From Ignavibacteria bacterium UBA4661 (GTDB lineage: Bacteria > Bacteroidota > Ignavibacteria > Kapaibacteriales > UBA4661): a stretch of 11,081 nt of DNA. Position 1 is the stretch's first letter. Every line of letters starts with the position of its first letter. This document shows, in pieces, positions 1 through 6,489 of the stretch. Location: positions 1 through 11,081 of the forward strand of contig DHLT01000292.1 in NCBI GenBank assembly GCA_002405405.1, in the 5' to 3' direction. Both the position numbers and the translations under genes were made by a program. Below the pieces are notes generated by a model. The model had not been told where the DNA came from, searched no databases, and saw only the letters and a program-made list of their open reading frames with translations.

Positions 1-1046
1 CCTCCTGTACGCGCACGAATTTTTGCAAAAACCAGTCGGTCTGCCAATACATGCTGGGCGCGAAGAATTGGCGAGACAAACCCTTTGCGTTTTGCCCAGT
101 ACATTTCTTTGCCAATACCAATTGCCCACCAGAAAATTTTCTGCTTTGCAGGAGTATCCTTTTCAACTTGAGATACAATACGATTACGGATTTTTTCAAA
201 AAGTCGTGGTACACTTGTCATAACAGTTGGACGTACCTCCGGAAGATTCTCCGAAACTGTATCGATAGATTGTGCAAATGCTACAGTGCAATGACAAGCA
301 AACGCCGTATAATAACCCGAAGCACGTTCATAAGCATGGCACATTGGTAAATATGACAGCAATGTATCGGATGCCGACAATGGCAATGCATCGGCACAAC
401 CATAGATATTAGCAACCAAGTTACGATGCGTTAGCATAACACCTTTGGGATTACCGGTTGTACCACTCGTATAAATCAATGTCAGTAAATCTTCAGGTTG
501 TACGAGTTTTGCCTGCTCTTCAAACCATGCTGTTCGTGCTTGCTGTGATAATGTTGAAGCACCCTTGCGAACGACATCAGAAAATTTTGAAACGAATGAT
601 TCTTCTGCCTCAATGTCATCATTCATGACAATAATATGTTTGACATTCGGCAATTCATCTTTGACTTTGAGGATTTTGTTGAGTTGCATTCTATTCGACA
701 GGACGACAACTTGCGCATCACAATTATTAAAAATGTATGCTGATTGTTGACCTGTTAATGTTGGGAAAATCGGAACATCAATCGCACCCATGCTGGTAAT
801 CGCAAAGTCTGCAACAACCCATTCTATGCGATTCTCCGACAGTATTCCAATACGCTGACCACGCTCTACGCCAAGTTCGCGCAACCCTACGGCAAAACAT
901 TCCACCATTTCTCGGAGTTCATCGTATGTAATACCAACAAATTCTTTTCCAACCTTACGCGAGAACACTACTTTCTGCGTATTCCCTTTAAAATGATTTG
1001 TTACCGACAAAAACATTTGAGGGATTGTTTCAAATGAACCAATCAT
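1..1046 (-). CDS. Long-chain fatty-acid--CoA ligase (AMP-forming), 3' end cut by window edge
   Basis: This is the N-terminal 348 residues of an AMP-dependent acyl-CoA synthetase, which activates a fatty acid with ATP and joins it to CoA at the inner face of the cytoplasmic membrane. The ATP-binding P-loop signature YTSGTTGNPKG lies at residues 192-202. It is followed by LTHRNLVAN and by the LPMCHAYER segment (residues 233-241), both typical of the FadD15/eukaryotic-LACS branch. The last visible residues, DRLVFAKIRARTG, are where this family continues into its gate and adenylate-binding core. Full-length relatives have about 600 residues, so roughly 40% is missing off the left edge, with no sign of a frameshift in the visible part. 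The start is ATG at 1046. No Shine-Dalgarno is seen. It lies 145 nt downstream of murQ on the same strand and may have its own promoter. The substrate chain length is inferred from the subfamily only. Confidence 0.93.
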   Translation of the reverse strand, partial: MIGSFETIPQMFLSVTNHFKGNTQKVVFSRKVGKEFVGITYDELREMVECFAVGLRELGVERGQRIGILSENRIEWVVADFAITSMGAIDVPIFPTLTGQQSAYIFNNCDAQVVVLSNRMQLNKILKVKDELPNVKHIIVMNDDIEAEESFVSKFSDVVRKGASTLSQQARTAWFEEQAKLVQPEDLLTLIYTSGTTGNPKGVMLTHRNLVANIYGCADALPLSASDTLLSYLPMCHAYERASGYYTAFACHCTVAFAQSIDTVSENLPEVRPTVMTSVPRLFEKIRNRIVSQVEKDTPAKQKIFWWAIGIGKEMYWAKRKGFVSPILRAQHVLADRLVFAKIRARTG

Positions 1047-1143
1047 AAACGACACACAAGGATGATGAGGAAAAAAGGATATTGTTCGCGGACATGCTCA
1101 GGATTTTCTCAGACCATAGTCCGAAAAATAGAACAAAAAAGGA

Positions 1144-1155
1144 TGTGCTTGCACA
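1144..1155. other. 12-bp palindrome flanked by A and T tracts (weak terminator or operator candidate)
   Basis: TGTGCTTGCACA is a 5-bp inverted repeat with a 2-nt centre. It is preceded by an A-run (about 1133-1140) and followed by T8 (1157-1164). It sits 36-47 nt beyond the murQ stop and about 100 nt before the acyl-CoA synthetase start. The stem is short for an intrinsic terminator (4 bp if the loop is 4 nt), so a weak bidirectional terminator or a protein-binding site are both possible. Confidence 0.25.
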
Positions 1156-1191
1156 ATTTTTTTTGATGACATCTCTCATGAATAAACGCCG

Positions 1192-2118
1192 TTACAATAA
1201 TCCCTTTAGTGCTTCACGCACAAATCCACCCGTATTGGCGAGTCTCTGTTGAGCAGTAGCACGATCAACACCTGCAATTGCCATAACAAGAGCTGTTTTG
1301 ACATGTCCACCTGCTGAGTCCAGAAGCTCGGTTGCAGGTTCGTATGCTAAACCTGTCAAGTCCATCAACACTTTGCGTGCACGCTCTTTGAGTTTTTCAT
1401 TCGTCATCTGCAGATCTACCATCACATTTCCGAAGGTTTTACCGATACGGATCATTGACGCTGTTGTAAGCATGTTGAGCACAAGTTTTTGCGCAGTACC
1501 TGATTTCATTCGTGTTGAACCCATGATAACTTCCGGACCAACATTCGGACAAATCAGAACATCTGCAGCGGGGTGAGCTATACGAACTTTTTCGTGTGTA
1601 CTTGTAGAAACTACTATCGTAAAAGCACCTAATTCATGTGCTTGTTGGACAGCACCAACAACATAGGGCGTGCGCCCGGATGCTGCAATACCACAGACAA
1701 CATCATTCGCAGAAACATTCAGATCGCGGATTTCTTTTGCTCCTTGTCCGGCATTATCTTCTGCACCCTCTTGTGCCTTAAAAATCGCAGGAGTACCTCC
1801 GGCAATAAGTGCTTGCACCATATCGTGAGGCGTACCATACGTCGGAGGGCATTCTGAGGCATCAACAATACCCAAACGACCACTTGTCCCTGCACCCGCA
1901 TAAATCAATCGTCCACCTTTCTGAAAAGCAGAAACAATTGCCTCAACTGCACGAGCGATATGAGGAATTTCGTCGCGGACAGCACCGGCAACTTTTGCAT
2001 CTTCATTGTTGATGAGTTCAAGAATTTCTGTAATACTGGAAGAATCAATATGCACGGTTGCAGAATTTTTCTGTTCGGTGGGCAATGCAGCAATTTCGTT
2101 GGAGGCGTCTTGAGCCAT
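1192..2118 (-). CDS. murQ: N-acetylmuramic acid 6-phosphate etherase
   Basis: MurQ cleaves the lactyl ether of N-acetylmuramic acid 6-phosphate to give GlcNAc-6-phosphate and D-lactate, a cytoplasmic step in peptidoglycan recycling. The 308-residue protein is close to the usual length of about 300. It is a single SIS-fold protein: the sugar-phosphate site GAGTSGRLG lies at residues 75-83, DASECPPTYG follows with Glu89, and EGAEDN carries Glu120. These two glutamates have the same 31-residue spacing as the catalytic Glu83 and Glu114 reported for E. coli MurQ. The family signature GPEVIMGSTRMKSGTAQ is at 194-210. The LPTEQKN segment near residue 12 matches the usual N-terminus, so the ATG at 2118 adds only about ten residues. 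No Shine-Dalgarno is visible. The gene lies 57 nt downstream of the phosphatase gene and is probably co-transcribed with it. No other recycling gene (MurNAc kinase, PTS transporter) is in the window. Confidence 0.97.
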   Translation of the reverse strand: MAQDASNEIAALPTEQKNSATVHIDSSSITEILELINNEDAKVAGAVRDEIPHIARAVEAIVSAFQKGGRLIYAGAGTSGRLGIVDASECPPTYGTPHDMVQALIAGGTPAIFKAQEGAEDNAGQGAKEIRDLNVSANDVVCGIAASGRTPYVVGAVQQAHELGAFTIVVSTSTHEKVRIAHPAADVLICPNVGPEVIMGSTRMKSGTAQKLVLNMLTTASMIRIGKTFGNVMVDLQMTNEKLKERARKVLMDLTGLAYEPATELLDSAGGHVKTALVMAIAGVDRATAQQRLANTGGFVREALKGLL

Positions 2119-2175
2119 AACAAGAAATGAAAGTGAAGAAGGGGTTGAAAGAATCAGAGTGATAACTACAAAGAA

Positions 2176-2715
2176 TCAAATATCGTTCTGTGCACGAAGA
2201 TGTACCAACAATGACCGTCCCGTTCGCTCAACAATATCCGCTACCATGCGAAATTCATGAATTGTATCATAATAGGGATCAGGCACATTGGCATTAGGCG
2301 CTTCAGAATCAAATGCTCGATAGAGGAGAATTTCCGCGTTCTTGGTCATATTCGCTTGTTGATAGCCGGAATACTGTCGATCCAAAGATTCTCGTAGAGC
2401 TACCAGCGCTTGATAATTATTCGCATCCATAGCCACAATGTAGTCAAATCGAGTAAAATCTTCGCGACAAACCTGACGTGCACGATGTGTAAGAATGATA
2501 CCTCGTTCTTTAGCTACAGCACGAGCGCGTGGATCGGGCAATTCACCAATGTGATAGTTACCTGTGCCCGCAGAATCAACAAAAAAAGACTCACCGAGAT
2601 GTTGATTCTCGATGAGTCTTGTAAAAAAAGCTTCTGCAAGTGGCGAGCGACAAATATTCCCTAAACAGACAAAAAGAACATGAATGCGACGAGTATCGGT
2701 AGAATGCTTACTCAT
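2176..2715 (-). CDS. Low-molecular-weight protein tyrosine phosphatase
   Basis: This is a cytoplasmic cysteine phosphatase of the LMW-PTP/arsenate-reductase fold that removes phosphate from phosphotyrosine. The P-loop C-X5-R is at residues 17-23 (CLGNICR) followed by Ser24, in the canonical context VLFVCLGNICRSPLAEA. The general-acid loop VPDPYY (Asp146) is near the C-terminus, as in the family. At 179 residues it is slightly longer than the usual 150-160, owing to a polar N-terminus of about ten residues and a longer tail. The start is ATG at 2715, with no Shine-Dalgarno. It begins 32 nt after folE and ends 57 nt before murQ. No partner tyrosine kinase is encoded here, so its substrate cannot be named. 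Bacterial homologues often act on kinases of capsule or exopolysaccharide export, but nothing in the window supports that role. Confidence 0.95.
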   Translation of the reverse strand: MSKHSTDTRRIHVLFVCLGNICRSPLAEAFFTRLIENQHLGESFFVDSAGTGNYHIGELPDPRARAVAKERGIILTHRARQVCREDFTRFDYIVAMDANNYQALVALRESLDRQYSGYQQANMTKNAEILLYRAFDSEAPNANVPDPYYDTIHEFRMVADIVERTGRSLLVHLRAQNDI

Positions 2716-2747
2716 ATCGGAAAATTGATCTGATTGGCAGAATAGAA

Positions 2748-3599
2748 TTACACATCGCTACCGATGAGGCGTAAAAACTCATTGCGTAATGAGGAATCCT
2801 CAAGTAATCCACCGCGCATAACGGACGTAACCATGAGTGAATCATTTTCGTGACTGGCAACTCCACGCGCAATCATACAGAAATGTTTAGAGGAAATAAC
2901 GACACCCAATGCTTTGGGCTTCAGCAACATTTCAAGATAGTCTGCAATTTGTTCGCCAAGCTCTTCTTGTATCTGGCCGCGCCGAGAAAACCAATCTACA
3001 CCGCGCGGCAACTTTGTCAATCCAATCACATGACCACCCGGAATATAACCGATAGCACAGTTACCCGTTATCGTTTGCCAGTGATGAGAACAGACTGACA
3101 TCACTTTGATACCTTTACTAATAACAAGCTCATCAACTTGCTTTCTGTTAGGAAAAACCGTGATATACGGAGCAGGTTCGTATCGCCCTCGAAAAATTTC
3201 ATTAACCCACATCTTTGCAAGACGGCGCGGTGTTTCAGTGGCATTAGGATCATTACGATCAATGCGGAGAATTTCGAACAATTCACTGATTTTTTGCTCT
3301 GCGGCATTCATCATGTGCATGCGTTCTTCTTCACTAAGAGGCATATTACCATTAGCATCAAAGAGCTCCTGCCCTAATCCGTTCATAGAGGGAAAAGAAT
3401 GCTCCAGATTTCCATTAGCTCGAGCACGCTGACCAACAGGCGCGTTCCAGCTGGCTGCTTGAACGATAGTTGGCAAGACACCGGGAATCACCCCAACATT
3501 ATTAGGAACGCCATTTGCTGAGCTACTACTTGTGCTATTTGCCAGACCATTGGTAATACTTTGTGCGTTGCTGGCAAGCAAACCATTACTTATGCCCAT
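2748..3599 (-). CDS. folE: GTP cyclohydrolase I with a long low-complexity N-terminal extension
   Basis: FolE converts GTP to 7,8-dihydroneopterin triphosphate, the entry step to folate, biopterin and 7-deazaguanine pathways. The catalytic domain spans about residues 90-283. The zinc ligands are visible as Cys170 and His173 in CSHHW and Cys241 in KHFCMIARG, with catalytic His239 beside the last. Substrate-site segments are VIGLTKLPR (191-199) and QIQEEL (209-214). The protein has 283 residues, against 222 in E. coli. The extra length is an N-terminal region of about 80 residues rich in Ser, Asn and Gly, with no recognisable domain. This start is supported by GGAGG placed 7 nt upstream of the ATG. 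The ATG overlaps the end of the upstream PTPS-like gene by 10 nt, so translation is probably coupled. Ser171 replaces the Glu found in the usual CEHH motif, and Thr replaces Ser in the GLSK segment; both look like subgroup variation rather than inactivation. Confidence 0.96.
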   Translation of the reverse strand: MGISNGLLASNAQSITNGLANSTSSSSANGVPNNVGVIPGVLPTIVQAASWNAPVGQRARANGNLEHSFPSMNGLGQELFDANGNMPLSEEERMHMMNAAEQKISELFEILRIDRNDPNATETPRRLAKMWVNEIFRGRYEPAPYITVFPNRKQVDELVISKGIKVMSVCSHHWQTITGNCAIGYIPGGHVIGLTKLPRGVDWFSRRGQIQEELGEQIADYLEMLLKPKALGVVISSKHFCMIARGVASHENDSLMVTSVMRGGLLEDSSLRNEFLRLIGSDV

Positions 3600-4057
3600 A
3601 CTGTCGCCTCCGCAAATTCGTCACGAGCCATGAATTGTTTGATGGTCACTGGCTCACCAAAATATTCAACAAAATTATTATCAGACTCAAAGAGTTTCAC
3701 CGCATGCAAGCGACCACTTGGCAGCTTTGGTTCAAGTATTTTCCAAAACATAACAGCAAGGTTTTCGGCAGTCGGAATAATTCCCTGCAAGAAATCGACG
3801 TCATAATTCAGGTGCTTATGATCAACCTTATCAAGAATTTCTTCTTCAATAATATCGCTAAGTTTTTTCAGATCGATTACATAACCGGACTCCGGGTCCG
3901 GAATGCCGGCTACTGTCACTTCTAAAACATAATTATGTCCATGTCCGCGCGGATTATTGCATTTATCGTAAAAAGCATGATTCTTCTCCTCTGACCATTC
4001 GGGATTGTGCAATCTATGCGATGCAGAGAAATGTTCTTTGCGTGTAATGTATACCAC
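3590..4057 (-). CDS. 6-pyruvoyl-tetrahydropterin synthase / 6-carboxytetrahydropterin synthase (PTPS/QueD) family
   Basis: This cytoplasmic enzyme family acts on dihydroneopterin triphosphate, the FolE product. From the GTG start the protein has 155 residues, near the family norm. Zinc ligands are the His in FSASHR and the two in HGH; the nucleophile is the Cys in CNNPRGHGHNY; the Asp-His pair is in VDHKHLN; and the pterin-anchoring Glu is in ESDNN. The C-X5-HGH spacing and the ESDNNFVEY end resemble mammalian PTPS, whereas E. coli QueD has C-X3-HGH. The product may therefore be 6-pyruvoyl-tetrahydropterin rather than carboxytetrahydropterin; that is inference from motifs. The open frame extends upstream to an ATG at 4123. 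I prefer GTG at 4057 because AAGGGG lies 6 nt before it and it gives MVYITRKEHFSASH, the normal family N-terminus, whereas the extension is hydrophobic and unlike the family. The gene overlaps folE by 10 nt. Confidence 0.93.
   Translation of the reverse strand: MVYITRKEHFSASHRLHNPEWSEEKNHAFYDKCNNPRGHGHNYVLEVTVAGIPDPESGYVIDLKKLSDIIEEEILDKVDHKHLNYDVDFLQGIIPTAENLAVMFWKILEPKLPSGRLHAVKLFESDNNFVEYFGEPVTIKQFMARDEFAEATVWA
3607..3611 (-). promoter_or_regulatory. Strong Shine-Dalgarno for folE
   Basis: GGAGG on the minus strand lies inside the last codons of the PTPS-like gene, 7 nt before the folE ATG. It fixes the folE start and so shows that the long N-terminal extension is part of the protein. Confidence 0.75.
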
Positions 4058-4063
4058 GTCTGT

Positions 4064-4069
4064 CCCCTT
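4064..4069 (-). promoter_or_regulatory. Shine-Dalgarno deciding a GTG start for the PTPS-like gene
   Basis: AAGGGG on the minus strand lies 6 nt before the GTG at 4057. No comparable site precedes the upstream ATG at 4123, so this favours the shorter protein. Confidence 0.65.
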
Positions 4070-4357
4070 GTGGAAAATGAATAAAAAAACAACCAAATAA
4101 TTATAAGCTTTGGGCATACCCAACTTTTTGTCTTTTTCTTGCTGGTAACCCTCTTATGGGCATGGCTTTGGCGTGCAACAAGACTTATCCAAACATAGAA
4201 AAAACTTCTTCAAAAAACTATTTTTTGTCCGACACTATGGCTGTCAGCCGTTTTACTGAACGTCTTTCTTAGTTTAGATGAACAAGCAATTGAAACACTA
4301 TATATGGACAAAATGTTCCACAAAGATTTCTTAAACACTATCGTGGGAACCTTTTTG

Positions 4358-4385
4358 CTTGTATCTGCTTTCTTGTATTTGCTTT
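4358..4385. repeat. Tandem 14-bp direct repeat upstream of motA
   Basis: CTTGTATCTGCTTT (4358-4371) is followed directly by CTTGTATTTGCTTT (4372-4385). The two copies differ at a single base. They lie 103-130 nt before the motA ATG, a position suited to a regulator-binding site or a slippage duplication; function is unknown. Confidence 0.6.
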
Positions 4386-4487
4386 TGTGACTGTGTGGAG
4401 CATTTAGTATTTTCCACAAGTACTCCCACAAAACACAATGTACACAGCAATATTGCATTTATCACACCTTATCTTCTACTGAAATTT

Positions 4488-5339
4488 ATGTTTGTTATCG
4501 TTGGAGCACTTGTTGTAATTGTCAGTATTGTCATCGGTTATACTGCTCACGGGGGGCAGTTGGGTGTCTTGTGGCAATGGACAGAATTTGTGATTATTAT
4601 TGGGGTTGCACTTGGAACACTTCTGATTGCTAATCCCCTAAGTACTGTCAAAAATATTGTTGCAGCCATTCTTGGTTCACTCAAAGGTAGTCATATCAAC
4701 AAAGATGCCTACATGGAGCTACTGAAGATGCTTTACGAATTATTTCAACTTGCCAAAAAAGACGGTTTGCTTGGCTTGGAACCCCATATTGAGAATCCTG
4801 CGTCCAGTTCGATTTTCTCTCGCTACAATTCTTTCTCACATAATCATCATGCAGTAGATTTCTTATGCGATACTCTCAAAGTAGTTCTGAATGGCGGTAT
4901 TCCTGCACACGATTTAGAAGACTTAATGAATATGGATATTGATGTTGTTCATGCTGAAGAGCTTAAAGCACCTACGGCACTCAACACCGTGAGCGATGCA
5001 ATGCCCGGTGTAGGTATCGTTGCGGCAGTACTTGGCGTAGTTATTACGATGGGTAAAATTGATCAACCACCGGCAGTAATCGGACATAGTGTTGCCGCGG
5101 CACTCGTCGGTACGTTTTTAGGTATTTTGATTTGCTATGGATTTCTGGGTCCACTTGCAAAAAATATTGAGGGTGGTGTCAATGAACACGGATATTATGT
5201 GCAAGCAATTAAAGTCGCTGTTTTAGCTTTTGTTAAAGGCGTGCCACCGATTGTTGCTGTTGAATATGCTCGCCGCTCTATTCCGATGGAGTATCGCCCC
5301 AGCTTCAAAGAAGCTGAAGAAGCAGTCAAGCAGAAATAA
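4488..5339 (+). CDS. motA: Flagellar motor stator protein MotA
   Basis: MotA is the larger stator subunit. It forms a proton channel with MotB in the inner membrane and pushes on the rotor. The 283-residue protein has two N-terminal membrane helices (about residues 1-18 and 32-50), a cytoplasmic loop, and two further helices (about 172-190 and 202-222). Aligned with E. coli MotA from this start, the numbering of key residues coincides: Glu98 in GLE followed by HIENP, Pro173 in AMPGVG, and Pro222 in GPLA. E. coli Arg90 is Lys90 here, a conservative change in a rotor-contact charge. The open frame continues 43 codons upstream, but ATG at 4488 is chosen because it gives the normal MotA N-terminus. 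No Shine-Dalgarno precedes it. motB follows after 107 nt, a wider gap than usual for this pair. Confidence 0.95.
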   Translation: MFVIVGALVVIVSIVIGYTAHGGQLGVLWQWTEFVIIIGVALGTLLIANPLSTVKNIVAAILGSLKGSHINKDAYMELLKMLYELFQLAKKDGLLGLEPHIENPASSSIFSRYNSFSHNHHAVDFLCDTLKVVLNGGIPAHDLEDLMNMDIDVVHAEELKAPTALNTVSDAMPGVGIVAAVLGVVITMGKIDQPPAVIGHSVAAALVGTFLGILICYGFLGPLAKNIEGGVNEHGYYVQAIKVAVLAFVKGVPPIVAVEYARRSIPMEYRPSFKEAEEAVKQK

Positions 5340-5446
5340 ATGAATGGTATACATCTTAACGACTGACGACAACAAAACGATATACATATCAAGGCGAGAA
5401 CCCATATTTATTTGTAGTTAGAGTATTCACACAAGGAAACATCATC

Positions 5447-6406
5447 ATGGCAGATGGTCAAAAAAAAGAAGATGCAATTATCATTAAGAAAATCAAAAAA
5501 GGCGGTCATGGCGGCGCACATGGCGGCGCGTGGAAAGTAGCGTTTGCCGACTTTATGACAGCAATGATGGCATTCTTCTTGGTAATGTGGCTACTTAACA
5601 TGAATTTTGAGTCGCGCCAGCAGATTGCAATGTTTTTCCGCGAACCGGGTGTGTTTAGTTGGAAAACTGGCAAGGCATTGCCCGTAAATATGTCTACCTC
5701 TGTGCCCGCAAGTTACTCTGTCAAAAAAGATGCTAATGCCGTTGACAACTTTAGTGAAAAAGGTGGTCCCAATGATTATACTCAAGCACAATCACCCCAA
5801 ATGGATAGTGAACAAGTCGAACAGTTTAAACAAGCAGTAAAAGATAGCGCACAAGCGGCACGCAATCTTGCAGAGGCACGTCAAAATCTTGAAGCAATGA
5901 TTGTAGAAATGAGCCAAACTGACCCTGAAGTCAAAGAATTGATGAAATCTGTTGAAATCAAGCAACTACCCGATGGCATTCGTATTGAGCTAATTGAAGA
6001 TGACGATTCTCGTTTCTTCGAAGTTGGCAATTCCGGCTTAACTAATCGTGGACGAAGAATTATCGGATTAATGGCACGCGAACTCGGTAAACTACCCAAT
6101 GTCATTCGTCTTGAAGGACATACAGACTCACGTCAATATGGCAATGGCAAAGGTGGCTTTTCAAATTGGGAATTGTCATCCGAACGCGCGCTCGCCGCAC
6201 GTTCGGTTCTCGCAGGCAGTGGCACATGGAAGGGGCAAATCAGTGCTGTTACCGGTTATGCAGACAGCAAGCTTTATAATCCTTCCAATCCATTTGACCA
6301 AAAGAATCGTCGTGTTTCCATTTTTGTAGAGAACATGAAAATTTCGGACTACCTACCTAGCAAACCCGTGTTTACAACAGGAGAACCTTCCGACAAAAAA
6401 GAGTAG
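5447..6406 (+). CDS. motB: Flagellar motor stator protein MotB
   Basis: MotB anchors the stator to peptidoglycan and carries the proton-binding aspartate. The 319-residue protein (E. coli 308) starts with a Lys/Gly/His-rich cytoplasmic segment. One membrane helix follows at about 33-52, with Asp35 in FADFMTAMM, the expected proton site (Asp32 in E. coli). A plug and periplasmic linker follow, including DYTQAQ, which is also seen in E. coli MotB. An OmpA-like peptidoglycan-binding domain occupies about residues 170-296, with EGHTDSRQY, NWELSSERA and the terminal NRRVSIFV motif. The start is supported by AAGGA 9 nt upstream (5433-5437). Together with MotA it makes a complete stator. No rotor, rod or filament gene is in the window, so the rest of the flagellum would have to be elsewhere. 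Confidence 0.96.
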   Translation: MADGQKKEDAIIIKKIKKGGHGGAHGGAWKVAFADFMTAMMAFFLVMWLLNMNFESRQQIAMFFREPGVFSWKTGKALPVNMSTSVPASYSVKKDANAVDNFSEKGGPNDYTQAQSPQMDSEQVEQFKQAVKDSAQAARNLAEARQNLEAMIVEMSQTDPEVKELMKSVEIKQLPDGIRIELIEDDDSRFFEVGNSGLTNRGRRIIGLMARELGKLPNVIRLEGHTDSRQYGNGKGGFSNWELSSERALAARSVLAGSGTWKGQISAVTGYADSKLYNPSNPFDQKNRRVSIFVENMKISDYLPSKPVFTTGEPSDKKE

Positions 6407-6489
6407 ATTGCATTAAGTATGGTATGTTGTCTGTATATAAATTGCACTCTTTTGACGAATATATTTCTTACCCCCATTGATACTGTTTT

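Larger units (their letters stand above)
4058..4487. other. Divergent intergenic region between the pterin genes and motA
   Basis: About 430 nt separate the PTPS-like start (leftward) from the motA start (rightward), the longest non-coding stretch in the window. It is AT-rich and must hold the promoters for both directions, but I cannot point to a convincing -35/-10 or Bacteroidota-type -33/-7 pair. It contains a 14-bp imperfect tandem repeat (4358-4385) and three copies of ACACTAT (4232, 4295 and 4335). An open frame of 82 codons at 4210-4458 on the minus strand has no family resemblance and no ribosome site, so I treat it as non-coding. No riboswitch fold, including preQ1, was recognised. 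Confidence 0.6.

Noticed and set aside
23..750. Several open frames of 60-100 codons on the plus strand
   Set aside because: They lie antisense within the acyl-CoA synthetase gene and show no domain or ribosome site. The same holds for short frames opposite or inside murQ, folE, motB, the regulator and the outer-membrane peptidase.
4058..4200. preQ1 riboswitch upstream of the PTPS-like gene
   Set aside because: The leader has an A-rich stretch and a GAGGGTTACC segment, but I could not build the pseudoknot or match the conserved core.
4210..4458. 82-codon open frame on the minus strand in the divergent intergenic region
   Set aside because: Composition is Lys/Ser/Cys-rich with no family resemblance, no ribosome site and no conserved-looking motif; it is best explained as chance in AT-rich DNA.
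4359..4487. N-terminal extension of MotA to an upstream ATG at 4359
   Set aside because: The ATG at 4488 gives a protein whose key residues fall at the same numbers as in E. coli MotA; the 43 upstream codons look non-coding and overlap a tandem repeat.
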